From contig JAEYVN010000084.1 in NCBI GenBank assembly GCA_023431725.1, forward strand, positions 1 through 6,189: DNA of 6,189 nt. Reading direction: 5' to 3'. The notes under the pieces were generated by a model. The model did not search any database. It saw nothing but the letters and a program-made list of their open reading frames with translations, and was not told the origin of the DNA. Below are positions 1-5,816 of this stretch, in pieces. Origin of the DNA: Pseudomonadota bacterium. Its GTDB lineage: Bacteria > Pseudomonadota > Alphaproteobacteria > Rhizobiales > Xanthobacteraceae. The stretch's first letter is position 1, and each line of letters starts with the position of its first letter. Made by a program: the position numbers and the translations under genes.

Positions 1-1377
1 AATATCGATCAGATCGGCGGCACCATCGACGTGCGGTCGGTGCCGGGGCAAGGCGCGGCTTTCACCATCAAGATTCCGCTGACGCTGGCCATTGTGTCGG
101 CTCTGATCGTCGAAGCGTCAGGCGAGCGCTTTGCCATGCCGCAAGTCGCCGTCATGGAATTGGTTCGTGTTCGTCCCGGCAGCGAACATCGCATCGAGCG
201 CATCAAGAATACGCCTGTCCTTCGCCTGCGAAACAAGCTGCTGCCGCTCATTCATCTGCACAAGCTGCTGCGTCTCGGAGATGCTGCGGAGCAGGAACCG
301 GAAAGCGGCTTTGTTGTAGTGACACAGATCGGGCCGGACTCTTTCGGGATCGTCGTCGATCGCGTTTTTCATACGGAAGAGATCGTCGTCAAGCCGATGG
401 CATCCAAGCTGCGGCACATTCAGGCATTTTCCGGCAACACCATCCTTGGCGACGGCGCCGTGATCATGATCCTTGATCCAAACGGCATCGCGGCGTCATT
501 TGGTTCGGTGCGTGCCGCCGGACTTGGCATCGAGACGGCCGTGGCCGGGGAAGAGGCTCACGCCGAACGTGAGAAGACGTCGCTGCTGATCTTTCGCGCT
601 GGTTCGCCGGCTCAACGGGCTGTGCCGCTGTCATTGGTGACACGTCTCGAAGAGGTCGACGTCAGCAGAATTGAGGTCGCGGGTGACAGGTACCTTCTGC
701 AATATCGCGGCCATCTCATGCCGGTGATCCGTCCTGGTGAATGCATCCGTCTGAAGGACAATGGATCGCAACCGCTCCTTGTCTTTTCTGACGGGGAACG
801 CTCGATGGCTCTCATGGTTGATGAAATCGTCGATATCGTCGAGGAAGAATTTGATATCGAGGTCGCTGACGAGCGGCCCGGCATTCTTGGATCGGCCATT
901 GTGAAAGGCGAAGCGACCGACATCGTGGATGTCAGTCATTATTTGCCGCAGGCTTTTGCCGATTGGCTCGGTGGTCCTCACGGGCAAGCGCGCAGCCGGG
1001 AGCAACAAAAGCTGTTGCTGGTGGACGATTCAGCCTTCTTCAGAAATATGCTGGTCCCGGTCTTGCAGGCGGCAGGCTTCAGCGTAACCGCTGCGGCGAG
1101 CGGCTTCGAGGCGCGCGACTTCATTCGCCATGGCCGTGCTTTTGATATCGTTGTCACCGATCTCGATATGCCGGGAATGGATGGCCTGGCTCTGGCCAAG
1201 GTCGTGCGGGCTGACCGCAATATTCCCGTCATAGCGCTCTCGTCCATGACAACGCCCGAGATGATCGAACGCGTTCGCAGCGCCGGCTTTAACGATTTCG
1301 TAGCCAAGTTTGATCGTCAGGGGCTGATTGCCGCGATCAAGGAACAGGCGGATTTTGCCGCCAGCCGGGCGGCCTGA
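1..1377 (+). CDS. cheA: Hybrid chemotaxis histidine kinase CheA, C-terminal part (5' end outside window)
   Basis: Frame 1 is open from the first base to a TGA at 1375-1377, giving 458 residues of a longer protein. It starts inside the CheA ATPase domain: IGGTIDVRSVPGQG (residues 5-18) followed by FTIKIPLTLAI (21-31) is the end of the CheA catalytic domain. Residues about 31-167 are the regulatory CheW-like (P5) domain. Residues about 191-322 form a second, more divergent CheW-like domain. Residues 337-450 are a receiver domain with acidic pair D342/D343, phosphoacceptor D387 in DLDMPGMDG, S414 and K436. The phosphotransfer (Hpt) and dimerisation domains must lie upstream. In this family CheA autophosphorylates under receptor control in the cytoplasmic array and phosphorylates CheY and CheB. 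The fused receiver may act as a phosphate sink or internal acceptor; that is inference. The conserved lysine is followed by F437 rather than the usual proline. cheW starts 2 bases after the stop, so they are co-transcribed. Identification is secure. Confidence 0.97.
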   Translation, partial: NIDQIGGTIDVRSVPGQGAAFTIKIPLTLAIVSALIVEASGERFAMPQVAVMELVRVRPGSEHRIERIKNTPVLRLRNKLLPLIHLHKLLRLGDAAEQEPESGFVVVTQIGPDSFGIVVDRVFHTEEIVVKPMASKLRHIQAFSGNTILGDGAVIMILDPNGIAASFGSVRAAGLGIETAVAGEEAHAEREKTSLLIFRAGSPAQRAVPLSLVTRLEEVDVSRIEVAGDRYLLQYRGHLMPVIRPGECIRLKDNGSQPLLVFSDGERSMALMVDEIVDIVEEEFDIEVADERPGILGSAIVKGEATDIVDVSHYLPQAFADWLGGPHGQARSREQQKLLLVDDSAFFRNMLVPVLQAAGFSVTAAASGFEARDFIRHGRAFDIVVTDLDMPGMDGLALAKVVRADRNIPVIALSSMTTPEMIERVRSAGFNDFVAKFDRQGLIAAIKEQADFAASRAA

Positions 1378-1379
1378 TC

Positions 1380-1841
1380 ATGTCTGATCTCAACCAGCAG
1401 ATGGTGGTTTCCGAATTTGTGACCGTCAACGTTGATGGCCAGGCGTTCGGTCTTCCGATAGAGCGGGTACAGGACGTCTTCATGCTGCACCAGATGACGC
1501 GCGTCCCGCTCGCTCCTGACGATATCGCAGGAATTATTAATCTGCGGGGTCGTATTGTGACGGCCATTGATCTGCGGCGCAGACTTGGCATGCCGGACAG
1601 CGGCCGCAAACCGTCTATGGCAGTCGGGATCGAATGCGCCGGCGAGTCCTACGGGCTGGTCATTGACGCCGTTGGGGAAGTTTTGAAGCTCGGGGTCGAA
1701 ACCGCCGAGCCGGTGCCGGTCAATCTCGATGACCGGCTTAAGTGTGTTGCGTCCGGGGTCCATCGGTTGGAGGCCGGACTTCTAGTTGTTCTTGATGTTG
1801 ACCAATTGCTTGATTTGAAAGTGACGGAGATTGCCGCGTGA
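1380..1841 (+). CDS. cheW: Chemotaxis coupling protein CheW
   Basis: This is a 153-residue single-domain CheW, the usual size. ATG at 1380 follows the cheA stop by 2 bases, with a GGGCGG purine-rich stretch near the end of cheA serving as a weak ribosome site. The CheW fold spans nearly the whole protein: FVTVNVDGQAFGLPIERVQ (13-31) is the first strand pair, and INLRGRIVTAIDLRRRLG (53-70) is the family signature, with the conserved N54-L55-R56-G57 turn. LVIDAVGEVL and LVVLDVDQLL form the later strands. There is no transmembrane segment or extra domain. Its role is to bridge chemoreceptor tips to the P5 domain of CheA in the cytoplasmic array. Together with the two CheW-like domains in CheA, the operon encodes three such modules. 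T61-A62 occupies the place where many CheW proteins have a proline before the ID-LR motif. Function is certain at family level; receptor partners cannot be told from this window. Confidence 0.97.
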   Translation: MSDLNQQMVVSEFVTVNVDGQAFGLPIERVQDVFMLHQMTRVPLAPDDIAGIINLRGRIVTAIDLRRRLGMPDSGRKPSMAVGIECAGESYGLVIDAVGEVLKLGVETAEPVPVNLDDRLKCVASGVHRLEAGLLVVLDVDQLLDLKVTEIAA

Positions 1842-1881
1842 TACGGCGGGGAAAGCGTATCAAACCGCGCAAGCCGATGGT

Positions 1882-1886
1882 GAGGG
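1882..1886 (+). promoter_or_regulatory. Ribosome binding site of cheY
   Basis: GAGGG lies 4 bases before the ATG at 1891. It decides the cheY start: the reading frame is open back to a TTG at 1831, but that would overlap the end of cheW, lacks a similar site and would add 20 residues absent from normal CheY proteins. An in-frame GTG at 1888 is too close to this site. Confidence 0.7.
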
Positions 1887-1890
1887 TGTG

Positions 1891-2256
1891 ATGAAGACCT
1901 GTCTTGTTGTCGATGATTCCAGTGTGATCCGTAAGGTTGCCAAGCGCATTCTTGAAGGAATGGAATTTCAGACGATGGAAGCCGAAGACGGTCAGCAGGC
2001 GCTCGATGCCTGCCAGCGGATGCTGCCGGACGCCATCCTGCTCGACTGGAATATGCCGAAGATGGACGGCTATGACTTTCTCAAGGCACTGCGGCGCATG
2101 CCGGGTGGAGACCGTCCGAAGGTCGTATTCTGCACGACGGAAAATGACGTGGCGCATATCGCCCGTGCGCTGCATGCCGGCGCGAACGAATACATCATGA
2201 AGCCGTTCGACCGGGATATCGTCGAGGCCAAGTTCCAGGAAGTTGGATTGATCTGA
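1891..2256 (+). CDS. cheY: Chemotaxis response regulator CheY
   Basis: This is a 121-residue stand-alone receiver with no output domain, the normal CheY size. Starting at ATG 1891 gives MKTCLVVDDSSVIRK, which puts the first beta strand directly at the N terminus as in the family. All five key positions are present: D8 and D9 (metal binding), phosphoacceptor D52 in LLDWNMPKMDG, T82 and K104 in IMKPFD. CheA should phosphorylate D52. Phospho-CheY then acts on the flagellar switch or, in some alphaproteobacterial pathways, on another target; which one cannot be read from the sequence. It sits 49 bases after cheW and 31 before cheB in the same operon. No separate promoter is evident in the gap. 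FCTTEND (80-86) replaces the VTAEA-like segment of enterobacterial CheY, a common alphaproteobacterial form. Confidence 0.96.
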   Translation: MKTCLVVDDSSVIRKVAKRILEGMEFQTMEAEDGQQALDACQRMLPDAILLDWNMPKMDGYDFLKALRRMPGGDRPKVVFCTTENDVAHIARALHAGANEYIMKPFDRDIVEAKFQEVGLI

Positions 2257-2287
2257 TCCCGCGGTCGCGCATTCGGCGGTACGTGTT

Positions 2288-3454
2288 GTGGCAAGTGTGA
2301 CACCTGTCAATTTACGAGATTGCGGTCCAATTGCCGCCAGCGCGGTGAAGGTGATGGTGGTCGATGATTCCGCCATCGCGCGCGGGTTCATTCGACGGTG
2401 GGTGGAACAAGAGACGGACATTACGATCGTTGCTTCGCTGCAGACCGGTCGCGAAGCGCTGCACAGTCTCGATCGGGTCGCGCCGGATGTCGTGGTGCTG
2501 GATATCGAAATGCCGGACATGGACGGCATCACCGCGTTGCCGCTGATCCTCAAGAAAAGGCCGGGTGTTGCCGTCATCATCGCCTCGACGCTGACGCGAC
2601 GGAATGCCGAGATTTCGCTGAAGGCGCTGTCGCTCGGTGCGCTGGATTGCATCCAGAAGCCGGACGCGTCCGGCGCCGTCACGAACGACAGCTATCGCCA
2701 GACCTTGGTGACCCGCATCCGTGAATTCGGATTGCGCGCGCGCAGGATGGCGACGGAGCCGAAAGCGGCGCCAGCCGAATTGACGACGCGCGAGGACAAA
2801 GCCGTCGCAAACGTTCTGCCATTTGTCGTTCCGCAAAAGGTGATTTCATTGCGGCCGCAACCGGCCATGGCCCCCCGGGTGCTGGTGATCGGGTCCTCGA
2901 CCGGCGGACCGCAAGCGCTGACCGAAATCTGCGGACATTTGGGTTCGGTGATCGACCAGGCACCGGTGCTCATCACCCAGCATATGCCGCCGACCTTCAC
3001 CACCATTCTGGCCGAGCATCTGGCGCGGGCGGCGGGGCGGCCGGCGCGTGAGGCGCAGGATGGGGAGCCGATCCGTGCCGGACACATCTACGTCGCGCCA
3101 GGCCACCGGCATCTGCGGGTCGCACGGTCGAATGGCCAGCCCGTCGCGATCCTCGACGATGCGCCGCCCGTGCATTTCTGCAAGCCGGCCGTGGATGTCC
3201 TCTTCTCCTCCGCAGCGGAGGTGTGGGGATCCTGGGTGCTCGGTCTCGTGCTGACCGGCATGGGCACCGACGGCACCCATGGCGCCGGCGATATCGTCGC
3301 ATCCGGCGGCAGCATCATCGCACAGGATGAAGCGACGAGCATTGTTTGGGGCATGCCGGGTTCGGCCGCGCAGGCCGGCGTCTGTTCCGCGGTCTTGCCG
3401 CTCCACGATATTGCACCGGCGATCATGCGACGGTTTGTCGGGGGGCGCGCGTGA
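2288..3454 (+). CDS. cheB: Chemotaxis response regulator protein-glutamate methylesterase CheB
   Basis: With GTG 2288 as start the protein has 388 residues. Residues about 20-140 are a receiver with D26/D27, phosphoacceptor D72 in LDIEMPDMDG, S100 and K124 in QKPD. A variable linker (about 150-195) leads to the methylesterase domain (about 197-386). The catalytic triad is intact: S204 in GSSTGG, H232 in TQHMPP and D328 in TGMGTDG. Spacing matches the enteric enzyme (S164, H190, D286), with exactly 96 residues between His and Asp. CheB removes methyl groups from, and deamidates, receptor glutamates or glutamines when CheA phosphorylates its receiver, giving adaptation opposite to CheR. The start is the weak point: no strong ribosome site precedes 2288, and GTG codons at 2297 and 2345 are in frame. 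The last would begin right at the receiver, so the first 20 residues are uncertain. The stop overlaps the cheR GTG by 4 bases. Confidence 0.96.
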   Translation: MASVTPVNLRDCGPIAASAVKVMVVDDSAIARGFIRRWVEQETDITIVASLQTGREALHSLDRVAPDVVVLDIEMPDMDGITALPLILKKRPGVAVIIASTLTRRNAEISLKALSLGALDCIQKPDASGAVTNDSYRQTLVTRIREFGLRARRMATEPKAAPAELTTREDKAVANVLPFVVPQKVISLRPQPAMAPRVLVIGSSTGGPQALTEICGHLGSVIDQAPVLITQHMPPTFTTILAEHLARAAGRPAREAQDGEPIRAGHIYVAPGHRHLRVARSNGQPVAILDDAPPVHFCKPAVDVLFSSAAEVWGSWVLGLVLTGMGTDGTHGAGDIVASGGSIIAQDEATSIVWGMPGSAAQAGVCSAVLPLHDIAPAIMRRFVGGRA

Positions 3455-4323
3455 GCACCGATTACGAGTTCATCCGCAGATTGCTGAAGCAGCGGTCCGG
3501 GCTGATGCTGTCGGCCGAGAAGCATTATCTCGTCGAAAGCCGGCTCATGCCGATCGCACAGCGGCGGGGATTCGCCAGCCTGTTCGAGCTGACCCAACAT
3601 CTGCGGGCCGGTACCGACGAGTCGCTGACCGTCGAGGTGGTGGAAGCCATGACCACCAACGAGACCTTTTTCTTCCGCGACCGTATCCCGTTCGATCACT
3701 TCAAGTCGTTCATCATGCCGCAGCTTATGGCGGCGCGGGCGCAGACCCGGCGCATCCGCATCTGGTGTGCGGCGGCCTCGACCGGGCAGGAGCCTTATTC
3801 GCTCGCCATGGCGCTGAAGGAGATGGGCCACGCGATTGACGGCTATCGCATCGAGATCCTCGCCACCGACCTGTCGAACGAAGTGCTGGAGAAGGCCAAG
3901 GCCGGCATCTACAGCCAGTTCGAAGTGCAGCGTGGCCTGCCGATCACGATGCTGCTGCGCTACTTCACGCAGTCAGGCGAAACCTGGCAGATCTCGCCGG
4001 ACATCCGCAGCATGGTGCAGTTCCGCCCCCTCAACCTGCTCACCGATTTCTCGCGGCTCGGCATGTTCGATCTCGTCCTGTGCCGCAATGTGCTGATCTA
4101 TTTCGACCAGCCGACGAAATGCGAAATTCTGGAGCGCCTGTCGCGCGCGGTGGCCGCCGATGGCTATCTCGTCCTCGGCTCCGCCGAAACGACGATCGGC
4201 CTGACGCAGTCCTTCGCAACGGTGCCGGACCGGCGTGGTCTTTATGCGCCGTTCCATGTGCCGCTGGCGCCGGCCATGCCGCGTCTCGCCATTGGTGGCA
4301 CGCAACGTGTGTCCGCCAGCTAA
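3451..4323 (+). CDS. cheR: Chemotaxis protein methyltransferase CheR
   Basis: GTG at 3451 overlaps the cheB stop (GTGA, 3451-3454) and follows a run of six G (3440-3445), giving a 290-residue protein, close to E. coli CheR (286). The frame is open further back to 3346, but that lies inside the conserved end of cheB. The N-terminal helical domain contains TTNETFFFRD (68-77). The SAM-binding domain shows WCAAASTGQEPYSLAM (105-120), ATDLSNEVLEKAK with D140, and DLVLCRNVLIYFD (207-219), all CheR signatures. It transfers methyl groups from S-adenosylmethionine to receptor glutamates. The beta-subdomain between RYF and PLNLL is about four residues shorter than in E. coli CheR and lacks the G-x-G loop associated with binding a receptor C-terminal pentapeptide, so it is predicted not to need that tether (inference). 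Its TAA stop overlaps the stop of the opposite-strand permease gene, and no terminator follows closely. Confidence 0.97.
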   Translation: MSTDYEFIRRLLKQRSGLMLSAEKHYLVESRLMPIAQRRGFASLFELTQHLRAGTDESLTVEVVEAMTTNETFFFRDRIPFDHFKSFIMPQLMAARAQTRRIRIWCAAASTGQEPYSLAMALKEMGHAIDGYRIEILATDLSNEVLEKAKAGIYSQFEVQRGLPITMLLRYFTQSGETWQISPDIRSMVQFRPLNLLTDFSRLGMFDLVLCRNVLIYFDQPTKCEILERLSRAVAADGYLVLGSAETTIGLTQSFATVPDRRGLYAPFHVPLAPAMPRLAIGGTQRVSAS

Positions 4324-5234
4324 TTCTTGAGCTTATTCCGTTCAGGCGCTGCGAGCTTGGCAGCGATCAGGATCAGCGCCACCGCGATCGCCAGCCGCCA
4401 TGACGGCGAGGCGAAGCCGAGCAGGATCAAAAGACCCGTCGAGATCACCGGCGACGCATAGCCCAGCACGCCGAGATAGGCGACGTTGCCGCGCTTCATG
4501 CCGATATCCCAGATCAGGAACGCGGCGCCGACGGGGCCGAGGCCCAGCAGCACGATCACGATCCACGTATTCAGGCCTTGCGGCGTCGTCCAGCCCTCGA
4601 ACATGAGGCTGCAGACAAAGGCGAGCGCCGCGGTGATGAAACAGGGCAGCGCGAGGCTTTCGCTCGGCACCGCGGCGACGAGCCGCGACATCACCGAATA
4701 GCTCGACCACACCAGCGCGCAGCCGAAGGCGAGCGCAAAGCCGAGCATGGCGTGCGGAAATTCATCCGAGCCGCTGAACTTGTTCCAGACCAGCAGCGTC
4801 GCGGCGATCAGTCCGAGCAACGCGCCGGCGATGTGGCGCAGATGCAGAATGTGCCCCGGCAGCAGGCCGGACATCAGCACGGTCAGCAATGCCCACAGCG
4901 AGACGATGAGGGTCGCCTCCGCCGCCGGCGCCAGCTTCAGCGCGGCGAAATAGAAGACATGGAAGACGAACAGTCCATAGACACCGAGCGCGAGCGACGC
5001 CATCGTCGGCTTCATCGCCGCGGCGCGGCCGGTGACAAGCGCGATGGCGACGATGGTGAATCCGCCGATCAGGAAGGTGATCGCCGTGGTCTGGAAGGGC
5101 GGAATGCTCGCGCCTTTCAGCGATGTGAGCGAGGCGAGTGTCGCCCACAACAGGATCGCGCCGAAGCCGAGCGCTGTAGCGATGCGCGGCGTGATGATGG
5201 TGTCGCTTTTTGCAGTGCTGGTTGCGTCGGTCAT
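4320..5234 (-). CDS. EamA/DMT-family permease, YddG-like exporter
   Basis: ATG at 5234-5232 reads leftward to TAG (4322-4320), giving 304 residues, normal for ten-helix drug/metabolite transporters. Hydrophobic segments lie near residues 18-38, 47-67, 79-98, 102-122, 134-150, 162-185, 195-211, 222-241, 255-282 and 286-303, in two EamA repeats. Features of the aromatic amino acid exporter YddG branch are visible: LLWATLASLTSLKG in helix 1, LVWSSYSVMSRL (174-185), and IWDIGMKRGNVAYLG (241-255) followed by YASPVIS in helix 9. Export of amino acids or related metabolites is inferred from family; the substrate is not determined. The frame is open up to 5336, but that stretch is the inverted repeat and not protein, so the start at 5234 is preferred. 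No clear ribosome site precedes it (sequence ACGAACTGCA), so the start is moderately sure. It is convergent with cheR and unrelated to chemotaxis by any sequence evidence. Confidence 0.9.
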   Translation of the reverse strand: MTDATSTAKSDTIITPRIATALGFGAILLWATLASLTSLKGASIPPFQTTAITFLIGGFTIVAIALVTGRAAAMKPTMASLALGVYGLFVFHVFYFAALKLAPAAEATLIVSLWALLTVLMSGLLPGHILHLRHIAGALLGLIAATLLVWNKFSGSDEFPHAMLGFALAFGCALVWSSYSVMSRLVAAVPSESLALPCFITAALAFVCSLMFEGWTTPQGLNTWIVIVLLGLGPVGAAFLIWDIGMKRGNVAYLGVLGYASPVISTGLLILLGFASPSWRLAIAVALILIAAKLAAPERNKLKN

Positions 5235-5262
5235 TGCAGTTCGTTGTCTGGTGTCCCGACGC

Positions 5263-5304
5263 ACGTCATGCCCGGCCTTGTGCCGGGCATCCACGTCTTT
5301 TTTT
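5263..5304 (+). terminator. Intrinsic terminator reading rightwards
   Basis: A perfect 9-bp stem, ATGCCCGGC (5268-5276) with GCCGGGCAT (5282-5290) around the loop CTTGT, extends through a small 1x2 internal loop by ACGT (5263-5266) pairing with ACGT (5293-5296). One C and then seven T (5298-5304) follow. This is a textbook layout for + strand transcripts only, because the opposite strand has A in place of the T run. The nearest + strand gene upstream is cheR, whose stop is about 940 bases away. The hairpin is also the left arm of the larger repeat, so it may be a by-product of that element. Confidence 0.5.
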
Positions 5305-5350
5305 GCACGGGCCATAGACGTGGATGGCCGGGTCAAGCCCGGCCATGACG
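5264..5350. repeat. 87-base inverted repeat with a hairpin in each arm (alphaproteobacterial intergenic repeat type)
   Basis: Arms 5264-5297 and 5317-5350 are 34 bases each and match at 29 of 34 positions as inverted copies, separated by 19 bases. Each arm is itself a perfect hairpin: 9 bp around CTTGT in the left arm (5268-5290) and 9 bp around TCAAG in the right arm (5324-5346). Chance translation of such repeats gives MPGLVPGIHV and MAGLDPAIHV strings, seen in many annotations of Bradyrhizobium relatives; this recognition is from memory. It lies 29 bases upstream of the permease start codon and occupies the likely promoter or leader zone of that gene. Family name and copy number cannot be determined here. 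Confidence 0.85.
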
Positions 5351-5354
5351 AAGA

Positions 5355-5367
5355 AACAATGATTGTT
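5355..5367. repeat. 13-base perfect dyad, possible operator
   Basis: AACAAT-G-ATTGTT is a perfect dyad with a single central base. It is AT-rich inside a GC-rich neighbourhood, directly beside the inverted repeat and about 120 bases upstream of the permease start. It has the size of a repressor half-site pair, but no regulator can be assigned, and chance occurrence is possible. Confidence 0.25.
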
Positions 5368-5521
5368 CGGAGTCATCATCGAAAGTCCGGTTGCGGAAAA
5401 TCGGCAAGCGCCATCACCCGTATTGTTTGGACGGCGCCGGGTGCGCCCGAAGCAAACAGAGGGGAATGGTGCGCCGGAAGACGCAGGGCATTCCTGGATA
5501 CGCCGCGCATCCTGGAGACGG

Positions 5522-5539
5522 GTCTGCGCAGTCTGCGCA
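5522..5539. repeat. Tandem duplicate of a 9-base unit
   Basis: GTCTGCGCA occurs twice in direct succession with no mismatch (5522-5530 and 5531-5539). It is non-coding as far as can be seen and could reflect replication slippage. Confidence 0.7.
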
Positions 5540-5650
5540 AACAATCCACCAGCGCACGGCCGCCTCACGGCGCACCACTCGCGGCGTCTATCCAGCGCCG
5601 GGCCGCGCTTCGCTACACGTGCCTTCCGCCATGGCAGGGAGGCCTTGGCT

Positions 5651-5810
5651 AAAAAGACACCGGTCAGCCAGCTCCTGGCAGAGGCTCATAGTGGCCTCGG
5701 GCGGAGCCCCGGCGCCGCCCGAGTGCGAGGTTACGAGCCTCGCCCGCGGGCACCGCATCCCATCCCGCCATCATGACGTCTCATGAGAACGCCCTCGGTG
5801 GATGGAATGA
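5651..5810 (-). ncRNA. Candidate small structured RNA
   Basis: A leftward promoter (5817-5846) would start a transcript near 5810. Its first 160 bases are rich in self-complementarity. CTCGGGCGG/CCGCCCGAG (5696-5704 with 5715-5723) forms a 9-bp hairpin with a 10-base loop. This is enclosed by GAGGCTC/GAGCCTC (5681-5687 with 5735-5741), a 7-bp stem that can extend by 3 pairs past a bulged base. GCGGG/CCCGC (5746-5750 with 5764-5768) forms another possible stem. On the - strand, GCCAG-GAG-CTGGC (5679-5667) and a short GAC/GTC stem precede five T (5655-5651), a weak possible terminator. No known family (6S, SRP, tmRNA, RNase P, tRNA) fits by its signature motifs. The evidence is promoter plus foldability only; the 3' end is uncertain. 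Confidence 0.35.
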
Positions 5811-5816
5811 ATAGGA

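Larger units (their letters stand above)
5351..5650. other. Intergenic segment without a convincing gene
   Basis: All three forward frames are open for much of this GC-rich stretch, and one reverse frame is open too, which argues that absence of stops is compositional and not coding. None of the translations resembles a protein family; they are rich in R, P, A, S and G with no hydrophobic core pattern, and no start has a good ribosome site. It contains a 13-base dyad (5355-5367), an 8-base inverted pair ATTGTTTG/CAAACAAT (5422-5429 and 5538-5545) and a tandem 9-mer (5522-5539). The texture is that of a dispersed intergenic element or decayed sequence (inference). Confidence 0.5.

Noticed and set aside
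825..865. Repeated GATATCG-like words in cheA
   Set aside because: They encode the acidic DEIVDIVEEEFDIEV stretch that is normal for the corresponding region of CheW folds; the repetition follows from codon choice.
1831..1890. A TTG start for cheY giving 141 residues
   Set aside because: It overlaps the end of cheW and adds residues absent from CheY; the GAGGG before ATG 1891 fits better.
3346..3450. An upstream start for cheR
   Set aside because: The stretch is the conserved end of cheB in another frame; the GTG at 3451 with the GTGA overlap and the preceding G run is the natural start.
4347..4365. CGCTGC/GCAGCG hairpin just past cheR as a terminator
   Set aside because: It lies within permease coding sequence and has no T run after it on the + strand.
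5235..5336. An N-terminal extension of the permease by 34 residues to a start at 5336
   Set aside because: The extra codons run through the inverted repeat and give a charged, low-information leader (MTRPSTSMARAKKDVDARHK and onwards). The family begins just before helix 1, which fits the ATG at 5234.
5312..5337. CTTGAC inside the right arm of the repeat with CTATGG downstream as a permease promoter
   Set aside because: The spacer is only 14 bases, and CTTGAC here is part of the palindrome loop and stem, so it would occur in every copy.
4578..5348. A 256-residue open frame on the + strand
   Set aside because: It is antisense to the permease, very rich in R, E, Q and G, has no family resemblance and is typical of the complement of a GC-rich membrane protein gene.
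5266..5568. A 100-residue - strand open frame containing MAGLDPAIHV
   Set aside because: That string is the translation of the palindromic repeat, not a protein motif.
5363..5786. Overlapping forward open frames of 131-137 residues
   Set aside because: Several frames are open at once, no ribosome site is visible, compositions are R/P/S-rich, and no fold or family is recognisable.
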